Shown: positions 24,801 through 37,755 of the stretch, in pieces
Layout of the letters: the number at the start of each line of letters is the position of its first letter
How positions within the stretch are numbered: the stretch's first letter is position 1
From: Eudromia elegans
Lineage: Eukaryota > Chordata > Aves > Tinamiformes > Tinamidae
Direction: 5' to 3'
Assembly (NCBI GenBank): GCA_003342815.1
Contig: PTEX01000164.1
Coordinates: forward strand, 287,748 to 351,747
Length of the DNA stretch: 64,000 bases
The notes under the pieces: generated by a model
What the model was told of the DNA's origin: nothing
Seen by the model: only the letters and a program-made list of their open reading frames with translations
The model's database searches: none
Translations under genes and position numbers: made by a program

Positions 24801-26761
24801 GGATAACTCCCAAAAGATCTCATCGTCTCTGCATGGAAAACCCAATTCAGTTACCTATAGCCATATTTCTATGAAAATCTTACTTTTCATGAGTAAGAGA
24901 GAAATAATATGACAAGTCATTTTTTAATTTACTACATTTATAATTTTCCAATCCCCTGAATTTTGAAAGAAATCTTTTGCAATACCTTTAGATTTTTCTT
25001 TTATAGAAGAGACTCCTGTAGGATAATTGTAGGCTTAATAGTAGCAACTGTCACTGTATGTCCTACCTTAAATTGTCCATGGAATTCTAATGTATATATA
25101 TTCCATATATATATTCTATATTCATTTTCTTTTCCAAGATCTTCATGAAATTATTCTTTTTAATCAATGTCCTCTTCTCAGATAAATGCGGCAAGTTATG
25201 TTTCCAATATGTTTCATCCTTTAACAGTTTAAAGGCCTTCTCATGCTTCACATTGAGATACATAGCATTGCTGTTTGAAAACGTATTTGGCGTATCTAAT
25301 ATTAATCTTCAAGACTGTGTTTGGATCAAGAGAGAAAATGTGTAAGGGTCAGTGTACCGGGAATTAAGGTATCAGGTATGTTAAATTATTATATTAAGGC
25401 TAGTAATTACAAAACAACAGTATTCCAATAGTAAATAATAAGCATAAAAGGAGTGAGGAAAAGCTCTTTTGGTTACTGATTCCAAACCACTCAGATACTT
25501 CAGTACATTTAGTCCAGCTGGAGAGGGCCTGGAATGTGTGATCAGATTGAAGGTAGACCAGTATCCTCTGCCTCTTAGTGCCATCTGCCTGGTCACCAGC
25601 TGTGCTCATCAGCTGGGCAGGCGGAAAGTCACTGCTGCCGGCCTCTGTCAGCTGGCTTCCTCCATCCCTTCTGGCAGCCTTTTGCCTACCCTCTCCCTCT
25701 GGTGGAAGGAATCCTGGAGTAAGGAAACGTAGGGGTGATGTGCTGTATACAGGCTGTTGGAGGGTGCTGGAGCAGGAGGATCCTGCTCTACAAACCACCT
25801 GGTGTCCGCCAGGCACTCCTAAGGGATCACGTGCAACGAGCTCAGACCTGCGACTGCACTTAGCGGTTTGATAGACCTTTCACGTTTAACAGAGAGTTGT
25901 GCTGGGCAGTTTACCCCTCTCATGTTGGGAGGGTTTGATTACTTTTGGCAGACAACTACTAAATCAGCGCGGTTGTAGTCCTCTTGTTTTGCCCAGTATT
26001 TCTGAAACAAGTATGTTTTATGGGAAGCCATGCTATAGATTTAAGCATATTTAAGAAGTACTCTGCTACCTAATGCTACTTCTCATTTGTCAGAATTTTT
26101 TTACATAAGAATTGCTTTGAATATTATCATTATGTTTTAGATAAAAGTTGATGAATTACATGTTGTTTTTAGTTTACATCATTTTCATGAGCATAATTTA
26201 ATTTTGTATTTTAATGACTGTTTCTAGTAGTTGAAGTTTTACCTATATATATTAGAGAGCAACCTAGTCACTGGAAAAAGTCTATTTCACACCTACATTC
26301 CCTATATTGAGTGAATAAAGTTTTCACATGGAGAAGGGCTTTTAATTTTGCATGTAAACCAGTATTTGCTGAGTCTTGGGTACTTGAATAAACTCAGGGT
26401 GAATTAGTAGTCAAGGACTGCAGGACTTAGTATTAAATTAACTTACCTGCTTTACTGTTACAACTTTTTTATTATGTTTTATAAGGCATGTTTCATACCT
26501 ACTCTAAAAACTGTAGATATAAAGACTCTTTGATGTATTGATTTCCCAAAGTAACTTTACTTTCCTACCTGGAAATAGCTTTGAAACATATTACAATAAT
26601 AAAAGTTATGAACAGTAAAATAGAGTAATTTAGACTTTTTGATACGTTTAGTTTTCAAAGCATCGCATATGACATGTTAATAATGCAGATGATTGATTTG
26701 GCATTTAGGGTAGTTTGTCAAATGTTCTTGAATGTCTGAGAAAAGTAATAGTTTTCTGCCA

Positions 26762-26783
26762 TTACATTTACATTTACATTTAG
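26762..26783 (+). repeat. Short (TTACAT)n tandem repeat
   Basis: Three full TTACAT units followed by a partial unit, a minimal hexanucleotide repeat. Confidence 0.7.
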
Positions 26784-28083
26784 ACAAGCTCTGAAAGCTA
26801 GCAGCAGCTAGAAGCTGCTTTGTATATCTTACAATAGCTAAAATCGCCTTTTAAATTCTATAATATGCCGTAAGATGGAATGAAAAGATATCCTGTGCAA
26901 AGCATTTTGGTACCTATAATCTTGAATGTGTTGTGGTCACTGTTTAAATATGAGCATCTCAGTAATTTGTTTTGATGTTGTTTCCATTTTTTTTATGAAA
27001 AGATGAAATTCCATAAAGTAAGGACAGGAGAGGTAGTGCTAATATTTGGATTTTTTATGAAGAATTCCATAATTCCATTCCAGGTATTTTGCCATCCTAT
27101 ATACAAATAATTTTTTTAAAAATATTAGGAGTATGTGAACCAAATTCTGCTTTAACGTGTGAGGAATCCTGTTATCTTTGGCCAAATACTTTAGACTGAA
27201 GTGTTTTTGAAAATGCATGCAGCAGCTGTATGTTAAATAAGTGTAGGTGTATTTCTACTTCTTTTCTTATGAAATTTTGAAATGAAAAACATAGAAAAGC
27301 TAATAAAAGTGAAAAAGCTTCATCTTGAAGTTTTCTTACTTAGGAACAAGCTAGCATAACTCTCCTTTGCTTTGTTAATATCTGCACACAATTTTTCCCT
27401 CTCTCTTTTTCTTGTTTTATTTTCTAAGAGGTTCTTGAAACTGCTACTGTGCTCAAGATGTGTTATTCCCTATGTATGAGGATGGTAAGAGATGCACAGT
27501 TCTGGCAGAGGATTCTTGCTCATTCAGTTAGAAGGCATTCACTGCAAAATACACAATGCACGATTTAGTGGAGCAGATGATAGGTGATGCTATGGTTCAT
27601 TGGCTTTCCAAATTAGATTTGCAGTATTCTTGTGGCTAGATATAACAAACAAACTAGATGGGAACAAGAGCTCAAGTTTGGCTAAATGGTGTCATCACAG
27701 TTCATAAGATCAGCCCCCAGAGACTCTGCAGTTGATACATTCATCACATTTCCCTTTCTGAATAGTCAAAATTAATTTTTGGACTGTATATTAGCTACCT
27801 CTCTGAGAAAGCTGACAGCATTTTCTCTGGGAAGTGTGTTAAGAAAGAAGCTTTCATGCTGCTTAGTTTTATTGTCTGGTGGTGTTGGTCATTGTGTGTT
27901 TATTGTAATTAGCAGCCTACGCTGCATTTTCTGTGTACCTGGTTTTGTTGTGCTGAGGGCAGCAGACTGCTTAAAAATAAGTTGTGTCTGAATGGCTGAA
28001 AGTTTGTCAGACACAGGAAGGATGTGGTAGCTTTAGAAGCAGCTATTACTTCACTTTGCTGTCTTTATTTTTTTTCTTTATAA

Positions 28084-28335
28084 AATCACAGAATAATTGA
28101 GGTTGGAAGGGTCTTTGGAAATGCTCTAGTACAACCCTGCCAGAAAGGGGTTCCAATTGGATGAGGTCAATCAGGGCCAGGCAGACTCCATGGCCCAGCT
28201 GGTCAGCCTCTCCTGGGCCTGGACCAGGCTCACGGGGAGCACAATAAATGTGCAGATACCTCACTGCAGTATTCCCTGTTCCCTCCGGCTCATTGTCTCC
28301 CATCCTGTCCCTCTGAGAAGAGTCGAGCTCCCTTT
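28084..28335 (-). mobile_element. CR1 LINE fragment, 3' end, degraded
   Basis: The left edge, AATCACAGAATAATTGAGG followed by TTGGAAGGGTC and a CTAGTACAACCCTGCC-like block, is the typical complement of the CR1 3' untranslated end as seen in birds. Near the right edge, a CATCCTGTCCCT block followed by CTGAGAAGAGTCGAGCTCC also fits CR1. The element is therefore read on the minus strand. The middle is strongly diverged and no long coding frame is preserved, so this is an old 5'-truncated copy. A T-rich stretch follows on the right. Confidence 0.75.
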
Positions 28336-31300
28336 TTCTTTTTTTTCATTTTTACTCTCTCTTTACATAGTCGGAACACAGGATTGCGATTTCCCCTGAG
28401 CCTTTTGTCTTTTTAGGGCTTCATCAATATGCAGTGTATGGAGGCACCTGCAACAAGGCACAGTACTTCAACTGCTGTTTCACACATTAGAAGGTATTAT
28501 AGTGCACTCAAAATGAGCTATTTTAAAAATAAGTAGTATTTTCTTTCCCTTTTTTTATTTGTTTACTTGTTTGCTTGCTTGCTGCTCATCCTTCATTATT
28601 TGGTTTGCTCTGTCTGGAGCAATGTGCACTCTGAGAGCAGTGCTTCGTGTCACAGCCTGCCATGCTCTCTGTGTCCTCACTGCTCTGAAGGCCACGTGCG
28701 TTTTTACCTGTTTTGTAATCATTCAGCATGTTGTAGTCATCTCTGTTGTTCTGTAGAGTAGGCAAAATTCTGTGGCTCGTTTTTCATATTTTGAGCCACA
28801 GAGTCATAGAAACCTTGATTTATTGTGATTCAAGGACACGAGTTGTTTTCCATTGCGTAACAAAATGCAAATAAAATTCAGGAATTGCTTCAGAAGAAGG
28901 CTCTTTATTTTGGAAGTTACAGTTTGCAAATGATGAAGATTATCGAAGCATAGGAAAGAAAAGTTAAATGCCAGAAATCTCCTCCAATACTGATTAACTT
29001 AAAATAATTTTTGCCATGTTATGCTTTGACTTTTTCCAGGATTTTGCAACAAAATTGTAATAAGCTGTTCAGAATTGAAATCCTGAACTTTTTCGAGAAT
29101 TTGTAGTATTACTTGTCATCGTGTTAGCTAGGATATTCTAAACAACTTGGATTCCTCTGGAAGGTGATTCTTCTTAAAATTATTGTATTTAAGAATGTGT
29201 TTTAACAACTGATCCATAGGCAAATGTTGCATGACCAAGTTTAAAATTTCCTGCTCACTTAGAAAGATGGATTATTCCAAGTGCTCAGATCAATGAGATT
29301 GCTCTAGGTGTGCCTGCGAAAGCTTTATCTGCATTTTCCGGCTTGCTGGGAGTTGCAAACATGGGAATATTTGTCCAGGGAACCACTAAGACTTGAACAC
29401 AGCATAACCTGACATCCTGCCATGCTCTGTGTTTCATAATGGCTCTTTAGAACATAGGATAGGTGGTACGCAGCTACATGGAAAGCAACATGAAATATCT
29501 TGCACTCTCTTAGCTCTAGTGCTGTTATATGCCTATAACTGATAGTATTCTATAAAATCAAAAAAGGGGAGGGAGGTACAAGAAAGAATCATGGCCATTG
29601 CTGCGTGTTTTGAGATAAGGAGGATGAATAACTGCATCATAAGAAAAGTGCATACCCAAGAGCTGCAGTTAGTACAGTGAGAAGCACAAACAATGCCACT
29701 GTGTTAATGGTTATCGTGTTGCTTAAGAGTATTATTATGTCCTCCTGTCTTTTGCCTGCTGAGATGAGAGAATTAAAATTAGCGTATGAAGCACTTTGAG
29801 TTTCCCAGCTCACCTGTGAGAACAAAACGCTCCCTCACGGGTGCCGCAGCGAGTCTGGCTTGGGGGCTCTGGAAGCGAGTGCACTAGCTCAGCTGCTGGT
29901 GCCTGCACGTGGGCACAGGGAGCAGAGCAGAGGAGCAGGGACCGAGGAGTTATTTGAACACTGCGTCCGTCGGCAGTTCTTGTTTGCAGAGCAGGATGTC
30001 CCCAGAGCAGAGCAGTCCGTCCACGCTGCTCTTTGTGGGGGCTGATCCTGGGATAGTCTCTGACTCCAGCTCTCCTCCTCTCCTGGTTCCCCTTCAGCCC
30101 CACAGGCATGTGCCCATTAAAACCTCCTGCAAACACAGGGGGTTCAGCTCCATGGCTGCTATGGGACCTAGTGTGTAAGGCAAAGAAAATGTCCTGATTT
30201 TATCGTAAGCTTTGCGATAATAATACGTCATGTGTTTGTCTCCTGGTTTAGTAACTTTGTTGCCATGATTGCTTCTGTCATTCTCTGATGATGTTCCTTT
30301 GCAAGCTGCTTCCAGGATGTGTTTTCTTGGCCAGAAGGGAATGCTTTCAGGTCTAAAGCACCTGACAGTAGTAGATGAAGAAAATAGCAACAAAAAAATG
30401 TATTCTTTAGACTTAGAAGAAGTAACCGGGGAACATTAAAAATTCTGTGTTGCCAGTTTTGGAGCACAACTTAGGCTATTTTACTTGCAGGAATCCTGCC
30501 CCTTCCCACTTTTTGTTTGCTTTTACTGATTTCTTATCAAATCAAGGGTAAATAATCCTTTCTGTGGTGGGCCCTTGAGTTTCCTTAGGAGCTTTTTGAA
30601 AATCCAATTTAACTGCTACTTCGCAGATTTTATTCTGCTCCTTCTGTATGCCAAACTTGCTCTGCATTTAATTTCCCTTTTTTTGTGACTTCAAAGATCA
30701 AGTAAGTGAAACAACCATTGAATTTAATATTTTTAATGATTTATTTATAGATTATGTTGCATGCTGAAATGTATGTGGCCAAGTAAAGCTTGTTAATAAG
30801 AGATCCCGACAGCACTTTCAATACCAATGCAATCACTTTACTACAGCTATTGTTCACACAGGATTTTTTTAAATGCTTGCCCTGACAGGTTTGATAAATT
30901 CATTTAACAAAATAAAGTATCATGTCAAGATTTAATTCTGTGGGTGTGGAGGGAAAATAAAGACACAGTTACTGTAAAAGGAAATGAGTGCTCTTATAAA
31001 GTATAAATCTATTGAGGACTTGTAATAAAATACCTTCTTTGTGTTAATGCTGTAATGTTATGTATGGCAGCAATTTTCAAGTAGTTATTGACTTCAGAAC
31101 TCTTGTAGGATGTCTGTAATCATTTTACCTTCTCTGCCCACTGCTGTGCAGGTCTTGGGGTTTTGCTCAGTTTCTTTTCCATGCAGTAACCCAGATTTTT
31201 CTGTAGAAATCTTTCTGAACTCTGTAATAGCTGCATCTGATCTTAGTGGTCCGATGGTGACCTGGTTGTCAGCTATCTTAGTTACTGAAATACTTGCTGA

Positions 31301-34300
31301 TGTTCTGTGCTTNGGGGGGGGGAGATGGAAATTACCAAGTAATGCAATGAGTGAGTTATTTAAAGTACAATATTGTGCTTTTGTTGTTTAAACCTTTGTG
31401 TAGTAACAGCAGGTGGCTAAATTGAATCAGTTCTGTGAACACAGAATTCAGAAACTACTGTTGTTAGGAGAGATCTAAGTTCCTTTAGGTAATTCATGTA
31501 TAGCACCCCTCTAAGAATAGAAAGCTATACCCTATAATTTTATCCATCAAACAAGGGAATTCTGAAGGAGCGTATTTTCTTTTCAGTGGTGTTATATGAC
31601 TGTGGAGTATCCCAAAGCTCACCTCAGCATTTCTACTGCTCTATATTCCTCTATTTGGCTGTGTATGGTGTTCCTGCTCTTTTGTTTCTTACAATCCCAG
31701 GTGATGAGGATACACCCAAATTGCCTTGCTCCTTCATTGCTCTCATGTTGCCACATTTGCTCGGTTCCTTGGGGCATGCAGCAAGCCACATGAGCTCCAA
31801 GCAGTGCAGATTGCTTTGGCCTTTCAAGGGAAAGCAAATCAATTTGTTATTGCTCACTTATCATTAATGTATTTTTGGAAGGGATCACAACTGTCATTTA
31901 TATGTCTCACTGGAGAGTACCAAAATGACTCTGCACCAAATGTTTTTTTTAAAGGCCAGAATGACAGTAACGTGACCTTGTGATATGCCCAGCTTTTTCT
32001 TGGTTACACTCCCTTTCTCTACTTGGTTTCTCTGTGCATGGACTAGTCAGTTTATCTGTATGGGCAAATAAATCAGGGAGCGTATCAAGAAATCTAAGAG
32101 ATGTGAATATTTGTTTGTCTGGTACAGGGAGCATTAGGTAAAATATAAAAACAAATTAGAAGCTTATTCCAGGTGTGTATGTGCAAATATAAAAGTACAT
32201 GGAGTACTCACTGGATTCTCTCATAGTTTCTACATTGCTGTTAACTTTAAAAGTGTACAATATGATCCAAGATGGTGCTATTTTAAGTTCTGTCTTCAAG
32301 AATAACCTCTAAGTACTGTACTTGAAATTAGAATTGAAATTACAGAAAGGTGATATTAGAATTAAGTCAAATTCATGTATTACTTCTGGTTCTAAAACAC
32401 CTTGGAGTGTTTTGTAAGCTACTTACCTTGCCCACAGCAACCACTGCACGGAGCCCAGCAACGTGGCAGGTTTTGAGCACGCGGATGGGCACTTGGCTGC
32501 CCTTAAACCTCTGCTCCAGCTATTTCCGTGTGTGGCGTGGGCAAAGCATTCGCTCTGGAAAGACTGATGTGTCTCCACTATCCACAGCTTGTTGATTCTG
32601 AAAGCATCTAATTTTCATTCAAATTTTTAATGAATGGAAAACCTGGAGGTTAAAATTTTTCTCAGTTAAAAATGTGTGTCGTCTTTCCCCTGTGTATGAG
32701 AATTATTCTGCACTCCTAGCTGGCCTTGTCTTTTTCTGTTAAACTGAAGAGTAAGTTTTTCTCCTGTTTACACAATTCAATTTTTTGACATTTCTGAAGG
32801 AGATAACTGGCTGTGTTCCCCTCTGTTAAAAGAAACAAGGATGTCAGGAATAGACTAAATAGGAAGTGAGTAGGAATAGGCATGTATCTGAGAAAGCGAC
32901 AGGGTATTTTCTATGTATCAGTTCCATTCACACCATGTGCTGCATGCAGCCTGGACCACTGCACCAGGTGCAGCCAGAAGCCTATGGAAAGCTGGTCTGT
33001 GAGACAGAGGCACGGATTTGCATGTGGGAACGTGGTGATTGCTCTGAGTGCTGCAATCATGGGTGGAGGTTGGGGGTTCTGCTGTGTCTGCCCTGTGCGA
33101 TTTCGACTCAGAAGAGTGAGATGTTAGGCTTATGGGCTCTTCATGGGAAAATTTTAAAGAGATGCTGAAATTATTTGTTAAAACTGTTGGACACACACAA
33201 AAAAAAATGATTAACCATTCCTGCAAGAAGGCTCTGAGAAATTGGTTGATCAACTTTGCACTCAGCTCGGGACTAATTCATAACTTTAATGATAGAAAAC
33301 TGTTATTATATGTGATGTTAAATGACACTGTGAAGACTGGAGAAGTAGATTATGGGGTGTGCTCCAAAAATGTAGGAAAGTGTCTTTACTCTTAGCAGGT
33401 GAATCTGAGGTAACTTGACTGTTCATGTTGATCTCTGTGTGTTTTGGCCTTTTCAGATCTTGAGATTAAATCTGTGTACTTTTACATTTGCCTTAGCTCT
33501 GGCACTACTTGAGAGCTTTTCTTTTGCCACTTGCATTAATATGGTCTCGTGTAGTCAAGTGAATGTATGGAGAAGGGAACAAGTGGGTAGAGAGAGAGTG
33601 CTTTGAGCAGGGCAGGAGGGAAGGTTGTGCTAACAGCTAGAGCAATGATAACACTCATGAAACTTGGTTTATTAGCATGAAACATTCACAGGAGCTTTTG
33701 CATTGGGTTAATTTTTACAAAATGATTGAAGACTAAAGAACTGTATATTATCTGCATCTAAGTAGACTTATATGTGCCCAAGACAATCACTGCGCTTGCT
33801 CATATTCATTGCTGCTTTTTAAACTTCTGACATTTATGAATCATTTTAGTTAGCAAGAATTGTCCCATGTGACTAATGAGGAACTACAGCTGATGAGTAT
33901 GAGAGCTGGTGAGACTCAATTTGCCAGACATTGCTTTAAAAAAAAAAAAATGCTGATAGTTTTTATCAGGTGATAAAGTTTTGTTAAAGTAAAATAAACA
34001 CTTTTGAGTACTGAATTCATCTGCAACTATTGGGGTCAGCTCATTTTTGCAAAAACTTGCCTAAATTTATGGTGGATTTTACAATGAGTAATGTGGCCCA
34101 TCATGTGTATCATCCAGGAATTTGGGAAAGGCAGTATAGGGTAAAATTGGAATCCTCCTGTGTCCATGTTCATAGCTGCTGTACAAGCTGCCTGAAAAAA
34201 TACCATATTCTGTCCAAACTAGTATCCCAAATAAATTAAAATCTTCTCATTTTTGGAGGTGATGCTTATTGAGAATGTTTATCTGCAGCAGGAGTATGAA

Positions 34301-36019
34301 AGAGCTGCTCAGTTTAGCACTCTGGAAGGTAACTGTGGAAACTCTGTCACAGCTTTCTTGCTCAATAAGTGGGTGAGAAGTATCTGGAAAAGTAGTATTG
34401 AACTACACCCAGTACTACTTGTAGTTGACTATTGCACTAGAGAATGGGCATTTCTGATGAGAGCAAATTGCTTTGTCAGAATTGAATGGCAAAAAACCAT
34501 CAACTTAAATGAAAAAAACACATGAAACCACTATTAACAAATTCCTACAAGTGCTGATTGAATGTGGGGATGAACAAAAAGGTCATACATCCTGTTATTT
34601 TACCGCATTCAGATTGAGAAAACTGCAGTTCCTTTCCACTGCTGTCCTTGCTGCCTGTTTTTATTTTTGTTCTCAGTCAATAATTTCATGTCTTAACCAA
34701 CTTAAAAGAAAGTTTCCTCAAATTGTTTTGGAGGACCTGCACAATGGTGCCATTTTTTTTATTAGAATGGATAGTGTATGCCTTGACTTGTGTAATGCTG
34801 TTAAAAGAAATATTTTCATTAAGCCCGTAAGAATAGATTGCTTGAAAAAAAAAAAAAAATTTGCTTGCAGAATGGCTTTCCTGTAGAAGTGCAATCTATT
34901 TGCATTTAAATTGTTGAAATTATTTTTGCTCCGTGTGGAAGACTGCTTTAATTCTTGAACTGTCATTACAGATGGCTCTGTTATGAATACTGAGTTTGGG
35001 ACTACATTTCTTCCCTTCTCTGTAATTTGAATCTTGTCATGTCTCCTGTATGGACCTTAGAATACCTGACTGATTTTCTACAGCAATTAAAAATGCTATT
35101 TTAGCTTTGGAGTGACATGCTTTCTATGCTTGGAAACCTGTTATGGCAACCTTAACTTTCTGTTTGCACGCTGATGAAATGCTCAGAGCCAGTATCAATT
35201 GAGTAGTTTTCCAGTGTCTCCTTCAATTTTTATCACTTTAATATTGTACCAAACCCTAAGCTGGTGGTGTCAGGAGGACTAATTGCTGTATTTTTGGGGG
35301 GTTTTTGAGTAGTTCAGGCTGAGGTATGGAGACAGGGGGAGCCATGATGAATGGAGTCCTCTCCCCATTCCTTGAGAAACATTTTGTTGAAAACAATGCA
35401 TCTTATTTTCTGTCATTTTTGCAATGCATTTTTCTGTAATATTTCCATGAAAAAAAGTTTTAAAATGGACATTTCCTAAGCTCATTCTTTACAGTCTGTT
35501 TTTGTAAAAATGACCATACCTCACAGTCAATTTTAATGCAGTGCCTCTTCTAGTTCATCCCTGTTTTGGTAAATGTAATTATCAGGATTTTCTTTCTTAA
35601 CATGGTAAGACTATAAAATATAGGCAATAGCGTGTTTCTTCAAATAAGTGTATGTTACCAGCTTAGTACAAGACAAAATGTTTCCCCATGTAAGAGAGGA
35701 GAGATGGAAAAGAAATTTTGTGATAGTTCTTGCTTCTGACAATGTCACCTGCGTTTTGGTCAGTAGACGAGCTGTTTTGTTTAAATCCGTTCTCAGCTTC
35801 TGCATATATTCTAGCACTTAGAAAAAGCCTTATTTTTCTCCTCCTTCATGTAAAAAGTAGAATTTAATGCTTTTAATTTCATAGGCTCCTGGGATAGGAA
35901 GCAAAAATAGCCTGTTTCTGAGACGTCTAACTAAGTGCCCAGAACACCTTTCTGCTGAATAACGATTCTGTGTTTCAGTCTGCCCTAGATAGAGGGAAAA
36001 CAAGAATGTGTTGAACTCT
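28336..36019 (+). other. NRG3: NRG3 intron; no gene seen
   Basis: This is AT-rich intron with a GC-richer patch at about 29825-30170, an ambiguous base at 31313 and a poly-A tract at about 34845-34859. Three successive + strand frames of 69, 90 and 125 codons between 34030 and 34886 are a little longer than the neighbours but resemble no protein I know, and they sit in different frames. No transposon was recognised here. Confidence 0.75.
31313..31313. other. Ambiguous base (N) beside a G9 homopolymer
   Basis: A single undetermined base sits between ...GTGCTT and a run of nine G. This marks a base-calling or consensus problem at a homopolymer rather than a gap of known size. Confidence 0.95.
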
Positions 36020-36650
36020 CATAGGACAGAAAGGTGATCGGGAGTAGTCAGCATGGATTTGCAGAGGGGAAATCGGGCTTAACCAGGCTGATGGCCATCT
36101 AGGATGAGGTGACTGGCAGTGTGGATGAGGGCAGGCCAGTGGAGGTCACCTACCTTGACTTCAGTAAGGCTTCTGGCAGGCCCCTTTGACATCTTCTCAG
36201 ACTAGCTGATGAAGTACAGACTGGAAAAGTGCATAGTCAAATGGCCTAGAAATGGGCTCAGAGGACTGTGGTCGGTGATACGCAATGCTGCAGGAGGCTG
36301 AAGCTAATGCGGTTCCCCATGGGCTGGTACCAGGGCCAGTTGTTGAACACCTTCACTAACATCCTGGGTGCTGTGAGCGAATGCAGCCCTGGCTCTCCTG
36401 CAGCTGTGCAGGGCTGTGGCTCCTCATAAGGAGCAGCAAAGGGCAGGACAAGGGCCAGCAGCTGGGAAGGGGAAGGGGTTACCCCATGCACCAGTACCCG
36501 CTGGGGCTGACCAGCCCGAAATCCGCTTCACAGAGAACGACCTGGAGGTCTCAGTGGATGAGTTAGACACGTGCTGTCAGAGCACCCAGTGGCTGAGGCG
36601 GCCAGCTGTGTCCTGGGCTGCAGGAGGAGGAGGGTGGCCAACCCGTGCAT
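36020..36650 (+). mobile_element. CR1 LINE fragment, reverse transcriptase region of ORF2, degraded
   Basis: The sense strand shows diverged CR1 ORF2 sequence. A GTCAGCATGGATTTGC block leads to GATGAGGTGACTGGC, then to the reverse transcriptase motif A region at 36151-36171, which reads YLDFSKA and then departs from the usual AFD. A CCAGGGCCAGTTGTTGAACA block near 36330 follows. After a stretch where the FADD catalytic box should lie but cannot be recognised, similarity resumes near 36480 with the ACCCCATGCACCAGTACC block and a GACCTGGAGGTCTCAGTGGA block. Several hundred bases of CR1 order are thus kept, with probable internal deletions. It is dead and lacks both CR1 ends. It lies 1.1 kb from, and opposite to, the CR1 copy at 37756. 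Confidence 0.85.
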
Positions 36651-37755
36651 GCCGCAATTGAAATTTCACAACAGATTTAGGAATGAATAAATAGATAAAT
36701 GAGTAATGTGACTCTTACTTAATAATCCGTTAAACTGTTATAGTGAAAACAGTTACTTGACATTTGACTGTCAGACAACAAAAAAGAAAATCCAAAATAC
36801 AATAATGTTCATTTAAACTTTTATCTTTAGGAGTGGAAAACATCAACTAATGTGCAGTGATACAAAGTAGGATCATGATAATCACAGAGGTTAAGAAAAA
36901 TTCAGACCCTTCAGAATATGAAGGACAACTTAGTATTAGAAGTAAAACTGTGTCAACTGCAGTTAAATATAGTATCTAGTATCTATTTTTAAAATCAAGA
37001 AATAGTAGGTACAATATGAAGTTAAAATCACAGTATGTGATAAGTTCAAGCAATGGAAAAGATCAGCCTTGCCTATCTGAAGTTATGGAACATAGAAACT
37101 GATGGTTCATTTGTTAAAAAAAAAGACTTAATATTTGGTTATAATTTTTACAAACCTATTTCTATATATCTCTGTGGTATACAGTGTTAAATATTATCAC
37201 ATTCTTGCTATTCTGGAGATTTAATCATCATAATCTTGTATTTATCGCCAAATAATTCTTCTATCTAGACTACCTTCCTTTTCATTTGAAAGGTACCTGT
37301 TAGTATGGAAGATCCCTTCATAGCTTCAGAGTATAAAAGTGCTTCTTGTAACTCTTTAATTTATTGCATGTTTTTGACTAGCAAAGTGATGGAATAAAGA
37401 ATAGAAAGGAGAAACCTCTCCTTTGGCAAAGAAATATACACAAATACTCTTTTGCTTACTATTGGTTGTGGTGGTTGGAGCAAGAGATTGTAAATAATTG
37501 CTATCTACAGTATAATGTGCCTATTTAATTGAAGAAGCATTAGAAGTAATTCTTTTATTGAATGTCAGTCAGGTGATCACACTTGAGCTATTGATCCTTC
37601 TGGAGGTATTAAAATGCTCATAGAAGCTCTCTCTTCAGAGGTTGCATCTGAGGCAGAGTAGAAAACCAGAGAAAAATGGATAGTGAGATGTGAAACTAGA
37701 ATTCCATGTTGGAGCCGTTTGTAGTGTCCTGTGAGAAGAGGAGGGGGAGCCACCC
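36651..37755 (+). other. NRG3: NRG3 intron between two CR1 fragments; no gene seen
   Basis: About 1.1 kb of AT-rich unique-looking intron lies between the + strand and - strand CR1 copies. No direct repeats at its edges are obvious, so the two CR1 copies look like independent insertions rather than one inverted element. Confidence 0.7.

Larger units (their letters stand above)
20901..28083 (+). other. NRG3: NRG3 intron; no gene seen
   Basis: This is AT-rich intron with simple AT repeats near 21.83 and 25.09 kb, a short TTACAT repeat at 26762-26783 and a GC-richer patch at about 25500-25870. That patch contains overlapping frames on both strands (up to 138 codons) without recognisable similarity. 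No RNA gene or transposon was identified. Confidence 0.8.

Noticed and set aside
25400-25871. Overlapping frames up to 138 codons in a GC-richer patch
   Set aside because: Frames are open on both strands at once and unrecognised, and I see no splice or promoter context.
34030-34886. Three successive plus-strand frames of 69, 90 and 125 codons followed by an A-run, suggesting a processed pseudogene
   Set aside because: None resembles a known protein, they lie in different frames, and I could not find convincing target-site duplications around the A-run.
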